Source: Herbidospora cretacea
Lineage (GTDB): Bacteria > Actinomycetota > Actinomycetes > Streptosporangiales > Streptosporangiaceae
Assembly (NCBI RefSeq): GCF_001570605.1
Contig: NZ_BBXG01000013.1
Span: 124,001 to 188,000, forward strand
Length of the DNA: 64,000 nucleotides
Direction of reading: 5' to 3'
Shown here: in pieces, positions 16,995 through 27,155 of the stretch
How the letters are laid out: each line of letters begins with the position of its first letter
How positions within the stretch are numbered: the stretch's first letter is position 1
Notes under the pieces: generated by a model
Database searches by the model: none
What the model saw: only the letters and a program-made list of their open reading frames with translations
Told to the model about the DNA's origin: nothing
Position numbers and translations under genes: made by a program

Positions 16995-19900
16995 GTGACT
17001 ACAGAGGAAAGACTTCGCGACTACCTCAAGCGCGCGATCATCGAGCTGGAGGACACCCGCGAGCACCTCGCGGAACTGGAGGAACGCCGGCACGAGCCCA
17101 TCGCGGTCGTCGGCATGGCCTGCCGCTACCCCGGCGGGGTGACCAGCCCCGAGGAACTGTGGGAGCTGGTGGCCGGCGGCGTGGACGCGATCGGCGAGTT
17201 CCCCACCGATCGAGGCTGGGCCGGCGACCTGTACGACCCCGACCCGGAGGCGGTGGGCAAGTCGTACACCCGCCACGGCGGTTTCGTGTACGACGCGGGC
17301 GACTTCGACGCCGCGTTCTTCGGGATGAGCCCGCGGACCGCGCTGGCCACCGACCCGCAGCACCGGCTCGTGCTGGAGTCGTCGTGGGAGGCGATCGAGC
17401 GGGCCGGCATCGACCCGGCCACCCTGCGCGGCAGCCTCACCGGCGTCTACGTCGGCAACATGTACGAGCACTACTCCGGCCGCTTCATCGGCACCGTCCC
17501 GGGCGCGGTCGAGGGGACGCTGTTCACCTCCAGCGCCTCCAGCGTGCTGTCGGGACGGGTGTCGTACACCTTCGGGCTGGAGGGCCCGTCGATCTCGGTG
17601 GACACCGCCTGCTCGTCCTCGCTGGTGGCGATCCACCTGGCGGTGCAGGCGCTGCGGCGCGGCGAGTGCGAGCTCGCGCTCGCCGGGGGAGCCACCGTGA
17701 TGGCCTCGGCGGAGCCGTTCATCGAGTTCTCCCGTCAGCGGGCCATCTCCGCCGACGGCCGCTGCAAGTCCTTCAGCTCGACCGCCGACGGCGCGGCCTG
17801 GGCCGAGGGGGTCGGCATCCTGCTGCTGGAGCGCCTGTCGGACGCGCGGCGCAACAAGCGGAAGATCCTCGCGGTGGTGCGCGGCTCGGCCGTCAACCAG
17901 GACGGCGCGAGCAACGGCATGACCGCGCCCAACGGCCCCGCCCAGGAGCGGGTCGTGCGGCAGGCGCTGGCCGACGCGCGGCTCGACACCCGCGACGTCG
18001 ACGCCGTCGAGGCGCACGGCACCGGCACCCGGCTCGGCGACCCGATCGAGGCCCAGGCCCTGCTCGCCACCTACGGACGCAAGCGGGGCGCCGACCGGCC
18101 GCTCTGGCTCGGCTCGGTGAAGTCGAACATCGGGCACACCCAGGCCGCCGCCGGGGTGGCCGGCGTGATCAAGATGATCAAGGCGATGGAGCACCGGACC
18201 CTGCCGGTGACCCTGCACGTGGCGGAGCCGACCCCGCATGTGGACTGGTCGTCGGGAGGGGTGCGGCTGCTCACCGAGCCGGTCCCGCTGCCCGCCGACC
18301 GGCTGGTGCGGACGGCCGTGTCGAGCTTCGGGATCAGCGGCACCAACGCGCACCTCATCCTGGAGGAGGCGCCCGCCGCCGAAGCCGAGACCGAGACCGG
18401 GACAGGGACAGGGACAGGGACAGGGACCGAGGCTCCGGCCGCCGGTCCGCTCGTCTGGGTCCTCAACGCCAAGTCCGCCGCCTCCCTGCGCGGCCAGGCC
18501 TCCCGGCTGAGCGGGTTCGCCGGAGGCGCCCCCGAGGCCGACCTGTTCGCGGCCGGCCGGCTCCTGGCCCGCCGCTCCGGCTTCGCCCACCGCGCCGTCG
18601 TCGTCGCCGATGGCCGAGCCGAACTGGTCGCCGCGCTGACCGCCCTCGCCGAGGGCGCCCGGCACCCCGCCGCCGTGGCCGGTGTCGCCCCCGCCGACAC
18701 GCGGCCGGTCTTCGTCTTCCCCGGTCAGGGCTCCCAGTGGGCCGGCATGGCGGTCGACCTGCTCGACTCCAACGAGGCGTTCCGCGCCCAGATGCAGCGC
18801 TGCGAGAAGGCCCTGCGCGTGCACACGGGCTGGTCGGTCACCGGTGTGCTCCGCGCCGACGAGGGCGCGCCGCCCCTGGAGGGCACCGACGTCATCCAGC
18901 CGGTCCTGTTCGCGGTGATGGTCTCGCTGGCCGCGCTGTGGCGCTCGCTCGGCGTCGAACCCGCGGCCGTGGTCGGCCACTCCCAGGGCGAGATCGCCGC
19001 CGCCTGCGTGTCGGGGGCGCTCTCCCTGGAGGACGCCGCGAAGATCGTCGCGCTGCGCAGCCGGGCCCTGCTCCAGCTGAGCGGCACCGGCGGCATGCTC
19101 GCCGTGTCGCTCCCCGCCGGGCGGCTGCGCGACCTGCTGGAGCCGTGGCGGGACCAGATCTGGATCGCGGTGCACAGCAGCCCCGCCGGCTGCGTCGTCG
19201 CCGGAGACGCAGACGCGCTGGACGCGTTCACCGCCGCCCACGGCGGCACCGTCCAGATCCGCCGGATCGTGGTCGACTACGCCTCCCACACCCCGCACGT
19301 CGAAGCGCTCCGCGAGGAGTTGCTGGCCACCCTCGACGGGGTCGCCCCCCGCGCGACCGACATCGCGTTCAGCTCCGCGCACCGGGGCGAGTTCATCGAC
19401 ACGGCCGAGCTGACCACCGCCTACTGGTACGAGAGCCTGCGCAACCCGGTCCTGATCGAGTCGGCCGTCACCGCCTTCGCGGGCGAGGGCACCCCGCTGT
19501 TCATCGAGGCGAGCCCGCACCCTGTCCTCGGCCACGACCTGCGGGAGATCTGCGAGTCGGCCGGGATCACGGCGGGCGTCGCGGCGACCCTGCGCCGGGG
19601 AGCGGGCGACTGGCGCCGCTTCCTGACCGCGCTGGCCGGGGCGTACGTCCTCGGCGCGGAGGTCGACTGGAGCGCCGCCGTCACCCCCGGGCCCGACCGC
19701 AACGTGGACCTGCCGACCTACGCCTTCGAGCGCCGCCGCTACTGGCTGGGCGCGGCGGGACCGGCCGGGATCGCGCCCGCCGGGATCGACGCCTCCGGCC
19801 ACCCGCTGCTCACCGCCGTCGTGCCGACGGCCGACGACGGGTTCCTGCTCACCGGGGAGCTCAGCGCGGCCACCGCGCCGTGGCTGGCCGACCACGCCGT

Positions 19901-22397
19901 GGAGGGCGGCGTGCTGCTGCCGGGCGCGGCCTTCGTCGAACTGGCCCTCGAAGGCGGCGCGCTCACCGGCTGCGACCACCTGGAGGAACTGGTCATCGAG
20001 ACGCCGCTGTTCCTCTCCGAGGGGGACTCCGTACCCGTCCAGGTGATCGTCGGCCCGCCCGACGCCGACGGCCGCCGCTCCGCCGGGGTCTTCTCCCGCA
20101 CCGGCGTGACCTGGACGCGGCACGTGACCGCGCTCCTCGTCACCGGCTCGACGGCCGCGGCCGACCTGCCCTGGGCGACCTCCTGGCCGCCCGCCGACGC
20201 CGAGCCGTTCCCGCTCGACGGCGGCTACGAGCGGCTGGCCGACCTCGGCTACGAGTACGGCCCGGCCTTCCAGGGCGTCCGCGCCATGTGGACCCGGGGC
20301 GCCGAACTGTTCGCCGAGATCGCCACTGACCTGGACGTGACCGGCTTCGGCATCCACCCCGCCGTGCTCGACGCGGCCTTCCAGCCGATGGTGCTGGCCG
20401 CCGGGCCGGGCGGCGGGACGCGCCTGCCGTTCACCTTCCGGGGCGTCAGCCTGCGCGCGGCGGGGGCGACCCTGCTGCGAGTCCGGCTGGTCCCGTCGGG
20501 GGACGACGCGACCGTCGAAGCGGCGGACGCGTCCGGCCGCCCGGTGTTCTCCATCGGCAACCTGCGGGTGCGGAGCGCCCCGGCGCGCACGACCGCCGCG
20601 CGGGGGCCCGTCACGTACGGGACGGACTGGGTGAGGCTCGCCCCGCCGGCCGGGGACGAGACCGCGTTCGTCTTCCTCGGCGCCGGTCCGCTCCCCGCCG
20701 ACGTGCCCGGTCTCGTCGTCGCCACCGTCGCCGCCGACCCGTCGAGCGAGCTGCCGGCCGCGCTGCGCGAGGAGTCGGGCCGGGCGCTGGACCTGGTCCG
20801 GATGTGGGCGGGCGACGAGCGGTTCGCCGCCTCCCGCCTGGTGTTCGTGGTCCGGCCGGGGGACCTGGCCGGCGCGGCGGTGCGCGGGCTGGTCCGCACC
20901 GCGATGTCGGAGCACCCCGGCCGGTTCGTGCTCCTGGAGGCCGAAGAGGGCTTCGCCGACTGGCCCGCCGTGGCGGGCGCGGTCGCGGCGGGGGAGACGC
21001 AGCTCGTGGCGGCCGACGGCGCGCTGCTGGCCCCCCGGCTGGCCCGCCGGACCGCCGGACCCGCGACCGGGTTCGGCGACGGAACGGTGCTGGTCACCGG
21101 CGGCACCGGCGGCCTGGGCAGCCTGGTCGCCCGGCGGCTGGTGGAGCGGCACGGCGTCCGGGATCTGCTGCTGGTCTCCCGGCGCGGCCTCGACGCGCCC
21201 GGCGCGGGCGAGCTGGCCGACGGCCTGGGCGCGCTCGGCGCACGGGTCACGGTCGTCGCGGGCGACGCCGCCGACCGGGACACGCTGGCCGCCGCGCTCG
21301 CGCTCGTCCCGCCCGACCGGCCGCTGACCGGCGTCGTGCACACCGCGGGCGTCCTGGACGACGCGACCGTCGAGGAGATGAACCGCGACCGCCTCGACAC
21401 CGTTTTCGCGCCCAAGGCCGACGCCGCCTGGCACCTGCACGAACTCACCCGCGACCTCTCGCTGTCGGCCTTCGTGCTGTTCAGCTCGCTGGCCGGGACG
21501 CTCGGCAACGCCGGGCAGGCCAACTACGCCGCCGCGAACGTGTTCCTGGACGCCCTCGCCGCGCACCGCCGCGAGGCCGGGCTGCCGGGCCTGTCGATCG
21601 CCTGGGGACTGTGGGACACCGACACCGGCATGACCGGCGGGCTCACCCACGGGGACGTGGCCAGGATGGCCCGCTCCGGCGTCGCGCCGCTCACCCCCGA
21701 AGCCGGCCTGGACCTGTTCGACGCCGCCCTCGGCAGCGCCGAACCGGTGGTCGTCGCCACCAGCTGGGACACCGGCGGGCTGCAGGCCCGCGCCGAACGG
21801 GGCGATCTGCCGCCGATGCTGCTCGGCCTGGTCCGCGCCCCGCGCCGGCAGGCCGCGTCCGGCGCCGCCTCGCCCGCCCCGGTGGGCGGCGACCTGCGGG
21901 GACGGCTGGCCGGAGTGCCCGAGACCGAGGCCAGGCGGCTGCTCACCGACCTCGTCCGCGCCCACGTCGCCGCCGTGCTCGCGCACGGCAGCGCCGACGG
22001 GATCGACGTGGACCGGGCGTTCAGCGAGCTCGGCTTCGACTCCCTGACGGCCGTCGAACTCCGCAACCGGCTCAACACGGAGACCGGCCTGCGGCTGCCC
22101 GCGACGCTCGTCTTCGACCACCCGACCGTCACCGCGCTGACCGGCTACCTGTCCCGGCACCTCGCCCCCGCCGCGCCCTCGCCCGAGGAGACGCTGCGCG
22201 GCGCGCTGGAGCGGGTCGAGGCCGAGCTCGGCTCCCTCAACGGTGAGGCGGACGCGGTCAGGAACAAGCTCGTCGCCATCCTCCAGACCGGCCTGACCAG
22301 GCTCGCGCCCGGCCCGGCCGTCGCGACCGAGGTGGTGGCGAAGATCGGCTCGGCGTCCGACGAGGAGATCTTCGCGCTGATCGACAACGAACTCTGA
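16995..22397 (+). CDS. PKS C: extension module 3, KS-AT-DH-KR-ACP
   Basis: 1800 residues; GTG start at 16995, with GAGGGG 7 bases upstream inside the last codons of PKS B, so translation is probably coupled. N-terminal docking helix (~1-30). Domains: KS ~32-455 (Cys206), AT ~571-865, DH ~934-1195, KR ~1363-1545, ACP ~1640-1715 (Ser1683), C-terminal docking tail ending [12 protein letters not shown]. The AT reads GHSQGE (Ser663) with YASH (Tyr762), the methylmalonyl-CoA signature. DH His967 and Asp1126 are intact; the second motif ends DAAFQ. The KR is B-type (LDD), Tyr1511. Expected product step: a methyl-branched E alkene. A Thr-Gly microsatellite sits in the KS-AT linker. Confidence 0.96.
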   Translation: MTTEERLRDYLKRAIIELEDTREHLAELEERRHEPIAVVGMACRYPGGVTSPEELWELVAGGVDAIGEFPTDRGWAGDLYDPDPEAVGKSYTRHGGFVYDAGDFDAAFFGMSPRTALATDPQHRLVLESSWEAIERAGIDPATLRGSLTGVYVGNMYEHYSGRFIGTVPGAVEGTLFTSSASSVLSGRVSYTFGLEGPSISVDTACSSSLVAIHLAVQALRRGECELALAGGATVMASAEPFIEFSRQRAISADGRCKSFSSTADGAAWAEGVGILLLERLSDARRNKRKILAVVRGSAVNQDGASNGMTAPNGPAQERVVRQALADARLDTRDVDAVEAHGTGTRLGDPIEAQALLATYGRKRGADRPLWLGSVKSNIGHTQAAAGVAGVIKMIKAMEHRTLPVTLHVAEPTPHVDWSSGGVRLLTEPVPLPADRLVRTAVSSFGISGTNAHLILEEAPAAEAETETGTGTGTGTGTEAPAAGPLVWVLNAKSAASLRGQASRLSGFAGGAPEADLFAAGRLLARRSGFAHRAVVVADGRAELVAALTALAEGARHPAAVAGVAPADTRPVFVFPGQGSQWAGMAVDLLDSNEAFRAQMQRCEKALRVHTGWSVTGVLRADEGAPPLEGTDVIQPVLFAVMVSLAALWRSLGVEPAAVVGHSQGEIAAACVSGALSLEDAAKIVALRSRALLQLSGTGGMLAVSLPAGRLRDLLEPWRDQIWIAVHSSPAGCVVAGDADALDAFTAAHGGTVQIRRIVVDYASHTPHVEALREELLATLDGVAPRATDIAFSSAHRGEFIDTAELTTAYWYESLRNPVLIESAVTAFAGEGTPLFIEASPHPVLGHDLREICESAGITAGVAATLRRGAGDWRRFLTALAGAYVLGAEVDWSAAVTPGPDRNVDLPTYAFERRRYWLGAAGPAGIAPAGIDASGHPLLTAVVPTADDGFLLTGELSAATAPWLADHAVEGGVLLPGAAFVELALEGGALTGCDHLEELVIETPLFLSEGDSVPVQVIVGPPDADGRRSAGVFSRTGVTWTRHVTALLVTGSTAAADLPWATSWPPADAEPFPLDGGYERLADLGYEYGPAFQGVRAMWTRGAELFAEIATDLDVTGFGIHPAVLDAAFQPMVLAAGPGGGTRLPFTFRGVSLRAAGATLLRVRLVPSGDDATVEAADASGRPVFSIGNLRVRSAPARTTAARGPVTYGTDWVRLAPPAGDETAFVFLGAGPLPADVPGLVVATVAADPSSELPAALREESGRALDLVRMWAGDERFAASRLVFVVRPGDLAGAAVRGLVRTAMSEHPGRFVLLEAEEGFADWPAVAGAVAAGETQLVAADGALLAPRLARRTAGPATGFGDGTVLVTGGTGGLGSLVARRLVERHGVRDLLLVSRRGLDAPGAGELADGLGALGARVTVVAGDAADRDTLAAALALVPPDRPLTGVVHTAGVLDDATVEEMNRDRLDTVFAPKADAAWHLHELTRDLSLSAFVLFSSLAGTLGNAGQANYAAANVFLDALAAHRREAGLPGLSIAWGLWDTDTGMTGGLTHGDVARMARSGVAPLTPEAGLDLFDAALGSAEPVVVATSWDTGGLQARAERGDLPPMLLGLVRAPRRQAASGAASPAPVGGDLRGRLAGVPETEARRLLTDLVRAHVAAVLAHGSADGIDVDRAFSELGFDSLTAVELRNRLNTETGLRLPATLVFDHPTVTALTGYLSRHLAPAAPSPEETLRGALERVEAELGSLNGEADAVRNKLVAILQTGLTRLAPGPAVATEVVAKIGSASDEEIFALIDNEL
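18399..18428 (+). repeat. GGGACA hexanucleotide microsatellite in the PKS C KS-AT linker
   Basis: Four perfect GGGACA units and one GGGACC, preceded by two GAGACC-like units. They encode a Thr-Gly dipeptide run after a Glu-Thr stretch, between the KS and the AT of module 3. Six-base units preserve the frame; such low-complexity linkers are tolerated in PKS proteins. Confidence 0.9.
21084..21190 (+). repeat. 107-base block in the KR of PKS C identical to 15669-15775
   Basis: Partner copy of the block in PKS B, in the same position of the KR domain. Flanking KR sequence remains close but not identical. Confidence 0.85.
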
Positions 22398-22440
22398 CCA
22401 CCGTCCCGACCACCCCCTCGCTACTGGAAAGGCTCGACAG

Positions 22441-25400
22441 ATGGGGAACGAGGAAAAACTCCGCGCCTACCTCAAGCGTGTGACCGTCGAACTGACCCAG
22501 ACGCGCCGCCTGCTCGCCGCCGCCGAGGACCGGACCCACGAACCGGTCGCGATCATCGGCATGGCCTGCCGCTTCCCCGGCGGGAGCGAGACGGTCGAGG
22601 GGTACTGGGACATGCTGTCGCAGGGCCGCGACGGCGTCTCCGAGGTCCCGGCCTCGCGCTGGGACATCGACGACTACTACGACCCCGACCCGCGCACCCC
22701 GGCCGCCATGTACACCCGGCACGGCGCGTTCCTGCCGGAGATCGCCACCTGGGACGCCGAGTTCTTCGGCCTGTCCCCGCGTGAGGCGCTCCGCGTCGAC
22801 CCGGTCCACCGGCTCCTGCTGGAGCTGACCTGGGAGGGACTGGAGAACGCGGGCGTCTCCCCGGGCCGGGTGGCGGGCAGCCGCACCGCCGTGATGATCG
22901 GCCTGATGGACACCCTCCAGTACGGCCGTCTCCAGCTCGAACGCCAGGGCCTGGACGCGCTGGCGGACCCCTACCTGGCCGCCGGGGCGTCGGCCAGCGT
23001 CGCCGCCGGGCGGATCGCCTACCAGTTCAACCTGTCGGGCCCGACGCTCACGGTCGACACCGCCTGCTCCTCGTCGCTGATCGCGGTGCACCTGGCCGCC
23101 GAGAGCCTGCGGCGCGGCGACTGCGACCTGGCCGTCGCCGCCGGAGCCTCGCTCACCATCCACCCCACCAATTTCATCCAGGCCTGCGCCGGCGGGATGC
23201 TCTGCCCGGACGGCAGGTGCAAGACGTTCGACGAGGGCGCCGACGGCTACGTGATGGGGGAGGGCGCCGGCCTGGTCGTGCTCGAACCGCTCTCCAAGGC
23301 GATCGCGAACGGCCGCCGCATCCGGGCCGTGCTGCGCGGCTCCGCCGTCAACCAGGACGGCCGCAGCAACGGCCTCACCGCCCCCAGCCGCAGCGCCCAG
23401 GTCGCGGTGATCACCAGCGCGCTGGCCGCCGCAGGCGTCTCGCCCGACGACATCGACCACGTCGAGGCGCACGGCTCCGGCACCCACCTCGGCGACGCGA
23501 TCGAGCTCGGCGCGCTGCACGACGTCTTCGGCGGCCGGTCCGCCGAACGCCCCCTGCGGGTCGGCGCGGTCAAGACCAACATCGGCCACACCCAGGCCGC
23601 CGCCGGGGTCGCCGGGCTGATCAAATCGGTGCTGATCCTGGAGAACCGGCTCATCCCGCGGACCCTCAACCTGACCGCGCCGTCCCCGGCCGTCCCCGCC
23701 GACGGCTCGATCAGGCCGGCCGCCGAGGCGGTGCCGCTGCCCGGCGAGGGCACCCCGCGCCTGGTCGGGGTCAGCTCGTTCGGCCTGTCCGGCACCAACG
23801 CCCACCTGGTGCTCGAATCAGCGCCCACACCCGAGCCGGCGGCGGCGGTCGGGGGGCCGCACGCGCTGCCCCTCTCGGCCGCCGGCGACGCGGCGTTCCG
23901 CGAGCACGCCGCCCGCCTCGCCTCCTGGCTGGAGGACCACCCCGCCGCCGACCTGGCCGACGTCGCGCACACCCTCCGGGTCGGCCGCGCCGAGCACGAC
24001 CACCGCCGCGTCCTGGTCTGCGACGACGTCGCCGAGGCCGTGCGCGGGCTCCGGGGCGCGGCCTCGTCCGGGGCCGCCGCCCGCGTCAAGGGGCGGCCGC
24101 GCGTCGCCTTCCTCCTCCCCGGCGTCGGCGACCAGTACGCCGGCCTCGGCCGGGAGCTCTACCAGTCCGAGCCCGTCTACGCCGAAGCGGTCGACCGCTG
24201 CGTCGAACTCCTCGGGGACGTCGACCTGCGCCCGCTGTTCGAGCCGGCCGAACCGGCCGCCTCTTCCGGAGACCTGGCCGTCCTGCTCGGCCGTGCGCAG
24301 GCCCCGTCGGAGACCGACGACCGGCTGGCGCACGCCGAGGTCGCCCACCCGTTCCTGTTCACCGTCGAGTACGCGCTGGCCCAGTTGCTCGCGCACCGGG
24401 GCGTCCGCCCGGACGCGCTGCTCGGCTACAGCCTCGGCGAGTACGTCGCAGCCACCCTGGCGGGGGTCTTCACCCTGGAGGACGCGCTCCGCGTCGTCAC
24501 CGAACGCGCCCGCCTCATCAGCGCCATCCCGGCCGGGAGGATGGTCGCGGTCGCGGCCGGCGAGGACCAGGTCCGCCCCTACCTCGCCGGGACCGGGGCC
24601 GGGATCGCCGCGCTCAACGGCCCGTCGATGACCGTCCTCAGCGGCGCGCCCGACGAGATCGACGCCGTCACCGAACGGCTGCTCGCCGCGGGCGTCGCCT
24701 GCCGCCCGCTCCGCTCCGCGCACGCCTTCCACTCCTCGCTGCTCGAACCCGCGCGGGAGAAGCTGGCCGCGCTGATCGAGTCGGTGCCGCGGCAGGCCCC
24801 GGCCACCACGATCCTGGGCAACCTCACCGGTCTGCCGATGACCGCCGAACAGGCCACCAGCAGCGCCTACTGGGCCGACCAGCTCGTCAGCACGGTCAGG
24901 TTCGCGGACGCGGTGCGGCACTGCGTCGAGCAGGACATCGACGTGTTCGTCGAACTCGGCGCGGGGCAGACGCTCGGCGGCCTGGTCCGGCAGAACCTCG
25001 CAGGCGGTTCCCGGGCCGCCGTCCTCGGCACCCTGCCGGCCTCCTGGACCGGTGGCGCACCGCGCGACGCCCGGGTCGAACTCCTGGACACCTGCTCCCG
25101 CCTGTGGGAACTCGGCGCGGGCGTGACCTGGGAGCGCGTCCAGCCGGGACCCGGCCGGGTCGTCAGCCTGCCGGCGTACCCGTTCCAGCGGACCCGCTAC
25201 TGGCCCGAGATCGTCGCGGGCAGCAGCTCGCCGGTGCCGTCCACCCGGCCGGCCGGACCCGCGGACCTCTGCTTCGCCCCCTCCTGGCAGCGGGACCCGG
25301 CGCGCCGGGCCGTCCCCGCCGGCCTGCGGCTGGACGGGTCGCTGATCGTGTTCGCCGACCCCGGCGGCGTCGGCGCGGCGCTCGCCGACCGCGCCGCCGC

Positions 25401-27144
25401 GTCCGGCGCGCGGGTCGTCGAGGTGGTCGCCGGGACCGAGCTGCGCCGCGAGGGCCGCCGCCTGGTCATCGACCCCCGCGACCCCGGCCACTACGCCGAG
25501 GTGTTCGCCCTCGCCGATGGCGACGGCCCGCTCCGGGTGGCCCACCTGTGGAGCCTCCTCGCCGACGACCCGCACACCGCCGTCGAACACGGCTTCGACA
25601 GCCTGCTGCTCGCCGCCCAGGCCCTCGGCGACCGGGAAGTGCGGCTGCTGACCGTCACCCGGGGAGCCACCGAGATCCTCGGCGCGGACGCGACGGCCCC
25701 GTACCGGGCCGTGACCCACGGCCTGGGACGCGCGATCCGGCACGAGTACGCGGGCCTGGACTGGACCGGCGTCGACCTCGACCCCGGCGCGCCGGACATC
25801 GACGCCGAGGCCGGTCAGATCGGCTGGGAACTGCTGCTGGACGCCGGCCGCGACGAGGCCGCGCACGACCGGGTCTCCGGCTGGCGGCGCGACCGGCGCT
25901 GGCTGCGCGGCTGGGCCGAGGTGCCCGCGATCGCCGACCCGCCGAAGCCGTGGCGGGAGGACGGCGTCTACCTGATCACCGGCGGCGCCCGCGGCCTGGG
26001 GATGGCACTGGCCCGGCACCTGGTCCGGGCCGGGGTGCGCAGGCTGGCGCTGGTCGGCCGGACCGCGCTCACCCGCGATCCCGGCGTCGACCCCGAGTCC
26101 AGGGCCGGGCGCAGCCTGCGGGACGTCGCGGACCTGGAGGCCGCCGGGGCCGAGGTGCTGCTGCTCACCGCCGACGTCGGAGTCCCCGCCGAGCTGCGGG
26201 CCGCGCTGGAGGGCTGCCGCGACCACTTCGGCACGCTCACCGGCGTCGTCCACGCCGCCGGGCTCCCCGCCGGCGGGATGGCGCAGCGCAGGGCGCTCGC
26301 GGACGCGGGGGCGGTGCTCGCCCCCAAGGTCCTCGCGATGGGCCCGCTGGCCGAACTGGTCGGCCCGGAGACCCCCGCCGACCGGCGGCCCGAACTGCTC
26401 GTCCTGTACTCCTCCGCCGTCACCGCGTTCGGCGGCATCGGCGAGAGCGACTACTGCGCCGCCAACACCGTCCTGGACGCCTACGGCGAGGCGCTCGCCG
26501 CCTCGGCCCCCTCCACCCGGGTCGTGTCGATCGCCTGGGGCCCGTGGCAGCACGACGACTGGCAGGCCGAGAGCCTCAAGTCCGCCACCGGCCTGGCCGA
26601 GCGCGTGCGCGCCTACCGCGAGCGGTACGGCTTCGCCGACGAGGGCGGCTGCGCCCTGCTCGACCGGATCGTGGCCGGTGGGCACGGCAGCGTCCTGGCG
26701 GTCCGGCAGCCGCTCGGCGAGGTGCTCCGCGACTGGTCGGCGATGGTCGACATCGACGCGCTGGTCGGGGCGACCACGGCCGTCTCGCTCAGCGAGCGCT
26801 TCCCGCGCCCCGAGCTCCGCACCGACTACGCCGCCCCCCGGACCGAGGCGGAGACCGCCATCGCCGAGGTGTGGGGCGCCTACCTCGGCATCGACCGGGT
26901 CGGCGTGCACGACCCGTTCTTCGACCTCGGCGGCAACTCCCTGGTCGGGATGGCCATGGTGCTCGCCATCGAGAAGGAACTCGGCGTGCCGATCGCGCCC
27001 GCCGTGCTGTTCGAACACCCGACCGTGGCGGAGTTCGCCGCCGCGGTGGCCGGAGACGCCGCGGAAGGCGCCCGCCAGGCTCTGGACACCAGCTCGGCGC
27101 GGGGGTCGCGGCGTCGCCGCGCCCGCTCGGGGACGCGGAAGTGA
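22441..27144 (+). CDS. PKS D: extension module 4, KS-AT-KR-ACP (hinge between two PKS lineages)
   Basis: 1567 residues; ATG at 22441 with GGAAAGG upstream, after a 43-base gap. The N-terminal docking helix (LRAYLKRVTVEL) matches the tails of A-C, so D receives the chain from C. Domains: KS ~33-455 (Cys209 in DTACSSS), AT ~557-860, KR ~1176-1370, ACP ~1460-1530 (Ser1500 in DLGGNSL). The AT belongs to a different type from A-C: it opens LPGVGDQY, has an insertion containing LLGR, and reads GYSLGE (Ser664) with HAFH (His761). HAFH usually means malonyl, but specificity for this AT class is uncertain and hydroxymalonyl is conceivable. The KR lacks the LDD motif but has SDYCAAN, so it looks active. 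There is no DH. The C-terminus is a short basic tail, unlike the docking tails of A-C. Confidence 0.95.
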   Translation: MGNEEKLRAYLKRVTVELTQTRRLLAAAEDRTHEPVAIIGMACRFPGGSETVEGYWDMLSQGRDGVSEVPASRWDIDDYYDPDPRTPAAMYTRHGAFLPEIATWDAEFFGLSPREALRVDPVHRLLLELTWEGLENAGVSPGRVAGSRTAVMIGLMDTLQYGRLQLERQGLDALADPYLAAGASASVAAGRIAYQFNLSGPTLTVDTACSSSLIAVHLAAESLRRGDCDLAVAAGASLTIHPTNFIQACAGGMLCPDGRCKTFDEGADGYVMGEGAGLVVLEPLSKAIANGRRIRAVLRGSAVNQDGRSNGLTAPSRSAQVAVITSALAAAGVSPDDIDHVEAHGSGTHLGDAIELGALHDVFGGRSAERPLRVGAVKTNIGHTQAAAGVAGLIKSVLILENRLIPRTLNLTAPSPAVPADGSIRPAAEAVPLPGEGTPRLVGVSSFGLSGTNAHLVLESAPTPEPAAAVGGPHALPLSAAGDAAFREHAARLASWLEDHPAADLADVAHTLRVGRAEHDHRRVLVCDDVAEAVRGLRGAASSGAAARVKGRPRVAFLLPGVGDQYAGLGRELYQSEPVYAEAVDRCVELLGDVDLRPLFEPAEPAASSGDLAVLLGRAQAPSETDDRLAHAEVAHPFLFTVEYALAQLLAHRGVRPDALLGYSLGEYVAATLAGVFTLEDALRVVTERARLISAIPAGRMVAVAAGEDQVRPYLAGTGAGIAALNGPSMTVLSGAPDEIDAVTERLLAAGVACRPLRSAHAFHSSLLEPAREKLAALIESVPRQAPATTILGNLTGLPMTAEQATSSAYWADQLVSTVRFADAVRHCVEQDIDVFVELGAGQTLGGLVRQNLAGGSRAAVLGTLPASWTGGAPRDARVELLDTCSRLWELGAGVTWERVQPGPGRVVSLPAYPFQRTRYWPEIVAGSSSPVPSTRPAGPADLCFAPSWQRDPARRAVPAGLRLDGSLIVFADPGGVGAALADRAAASGARVVEVVAGTELRREGRRLVIDPRDPGHYAEVFALADGDGPLRVAHLWSLLADDPHTAVEHGFDSLLLAAQALGDREVRLLTVTRGATEILGADATAPYRAVTHGLGRAIRHEYAGLDWTGVDLDPGAPDIDAEAGQIGWELLLDAGRDEAAHDRVSGWRRDRRWLRGWAEVPAIADPPKPWREDGVYLITGGARGLGMALARHLVRAGVRRLALVGRTALTRDPGVDPESRAGRSLRDVADLEAAGAEVLLLTADVGVPAELRAALEGCRDHFGTLTGVVHAAGLPAGGMAQRRALADAGAVLAPKVLAMGPLAELVGPETPADRRPELLVLYSSAVTAFGGIGESDYCAANTVLDAYGEALAASAPSTRVVSIAWGPWQHDDWQAESLKSATGLAERVRAYRERYGFADEGGCALLDRIVAGGHGSVLAVRQPLGEVLRDWSAMVDIDALVGATTAVSLSERFPRPELRTDYAAPRTEAETAIAEVWGAYLGIDRVGVHDPFFDLGGNSLVGMAMVLAIEKELGVPIAPAVLFEHPTVAEFAAAVAGDAAEGARQALDTSSARGSRRRRARSGTRK

Positions 27145-27155
27145 GGACGCCCGAC

